Program-made: the position numbers and the translations under genes
Notes under the pieces: model-generated
The model's input: only the letters and a program-made list of their open reading frames with translations
Told to the model about the DNA's origin: nothing
The model's database searches: none
Origin: a bacterium
GTDB taxonomy: Bacteria; Desulfobacterota_D; UBA1144
Length of the DNA stretch: 36,882 nucleotides
Assembly (NCBI GenBank): GCA_002708105.2
Contig: PAOQ02000010.1
Span: 1 to 36,882, forward strand
Direction of reading: 5' to 3'
Shown here: one piece after another, positions 36,570 through 36,882 of the stretch
Layout: every line of letters begins with the position of its first letter
Numbering within the stretch: the stretch's first letter is position 1

Positions 36570-36882
36570 TTAGAATTTAAGCTGAGCCTGAATTCTAAAT
36601 GTTCTTGTTTGCTTATCGTCGCCTATTGCTTGCTCTTCATTAACATATCCATAATCAGCATTAATTTTTAAATTATGTCCAACAAAATATTTAGAAACTT
36701 GATATGTATGCTCAAATATTTTGTCTTTTTTTTGATCTGAATTATCCCTTACACCGTATCGATATCCTGCGACCCATCCATTAGCTATATAGTAGTTACC
36801 TTGAATTCTAGTCCAATCTAGACTTTCTTTACCATTACCTAATATTGATTCGTTACCACTTAAAGTTGTATGTTCAAACTCA
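36570..36882 (-). CDS. Outer-membrane porin-like protein, C-terminal fragment (truncated by window edge)
   Basis: Manual translation EFEHTTLSGNESILGNGKESLDWTRIQGNYYIANGWVAGYRYGVRDNSDQKKDKIFEHTYQVSKYFVGHNLKINADYGYVNEEQAIGDDKQTRTFRIQAQLKF*; alternating strands and terminal Phe typical of beta-barrels. Confidence 0.7.
   Translation of the reverse strand, partial: EFEHTTLSGNESILGNGKESLDWTRIQGNYYIANGWVAGYRYGVRDNSDQKKDKIFEHTYQVSKYFVGHNLKINADYGYVNEEQAIGDDKQTRTFRIQAQLKF

Noticed and set aside
1-36882. CRISPR arrays, tRNA/rRNA, transposases, integrases, phage, toxin-antitoxin or defence genes
   Set aside because: Looked for on both strands; no direct-repeat array, cloverleaf sequence or characteristic protein was found.

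Overview
AT-rich, densely packed chromosomal segment from a diderm (Gram-negative) bacterium: TonB-dependent receptor, TolC, porins, a LapA-like protein and peptidoglycan recycling genes are present. Most genes are core metabolism. They include glycolysis/gluconeogenesis (class I fbaB 3' part, pgk, gap, pgi, archaeal-type apgM), argC, cysE, fabH, an aroA-cmk-ispH-sppA-lapA-lipA-apgM run, mazG, an M24 peptidase, an IscA/ErpA-like protein, purH, and an FAD-linked oxidase. The more distinctive modules are: (i) a coenzyme F420 biosynthesis operon cofD-cofE-cofG-cofH, followed by cysE, with no cofC/fbiD nearby; (ii) a cobalamin riboswitch with a visible promoter, leading btuB and a signal-peptide-less BtuF-like protein; (iii) a peptidoglycan-sugar recycling operon murQ-anmK-nagZ ending in a sodium:solute symporter, a candidate replacement for AmpG/PTS uptake; (iv) several small or orphan proteins, including a 43-aa TTG-initiated lipoprotein absent from the supplied ORF track and a strong-SD acidic small membrane protein divergent from an orphan ORF across a palindrome. 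No tRNA, rRNA, CRISPR, transposon or phage gene was seen. Lineage cannot be fixed from the sequence alone. I found no clearly new system; the F420 and MurQ/AnmK/NagZ/SSS modules are the best candidates for follow-up.
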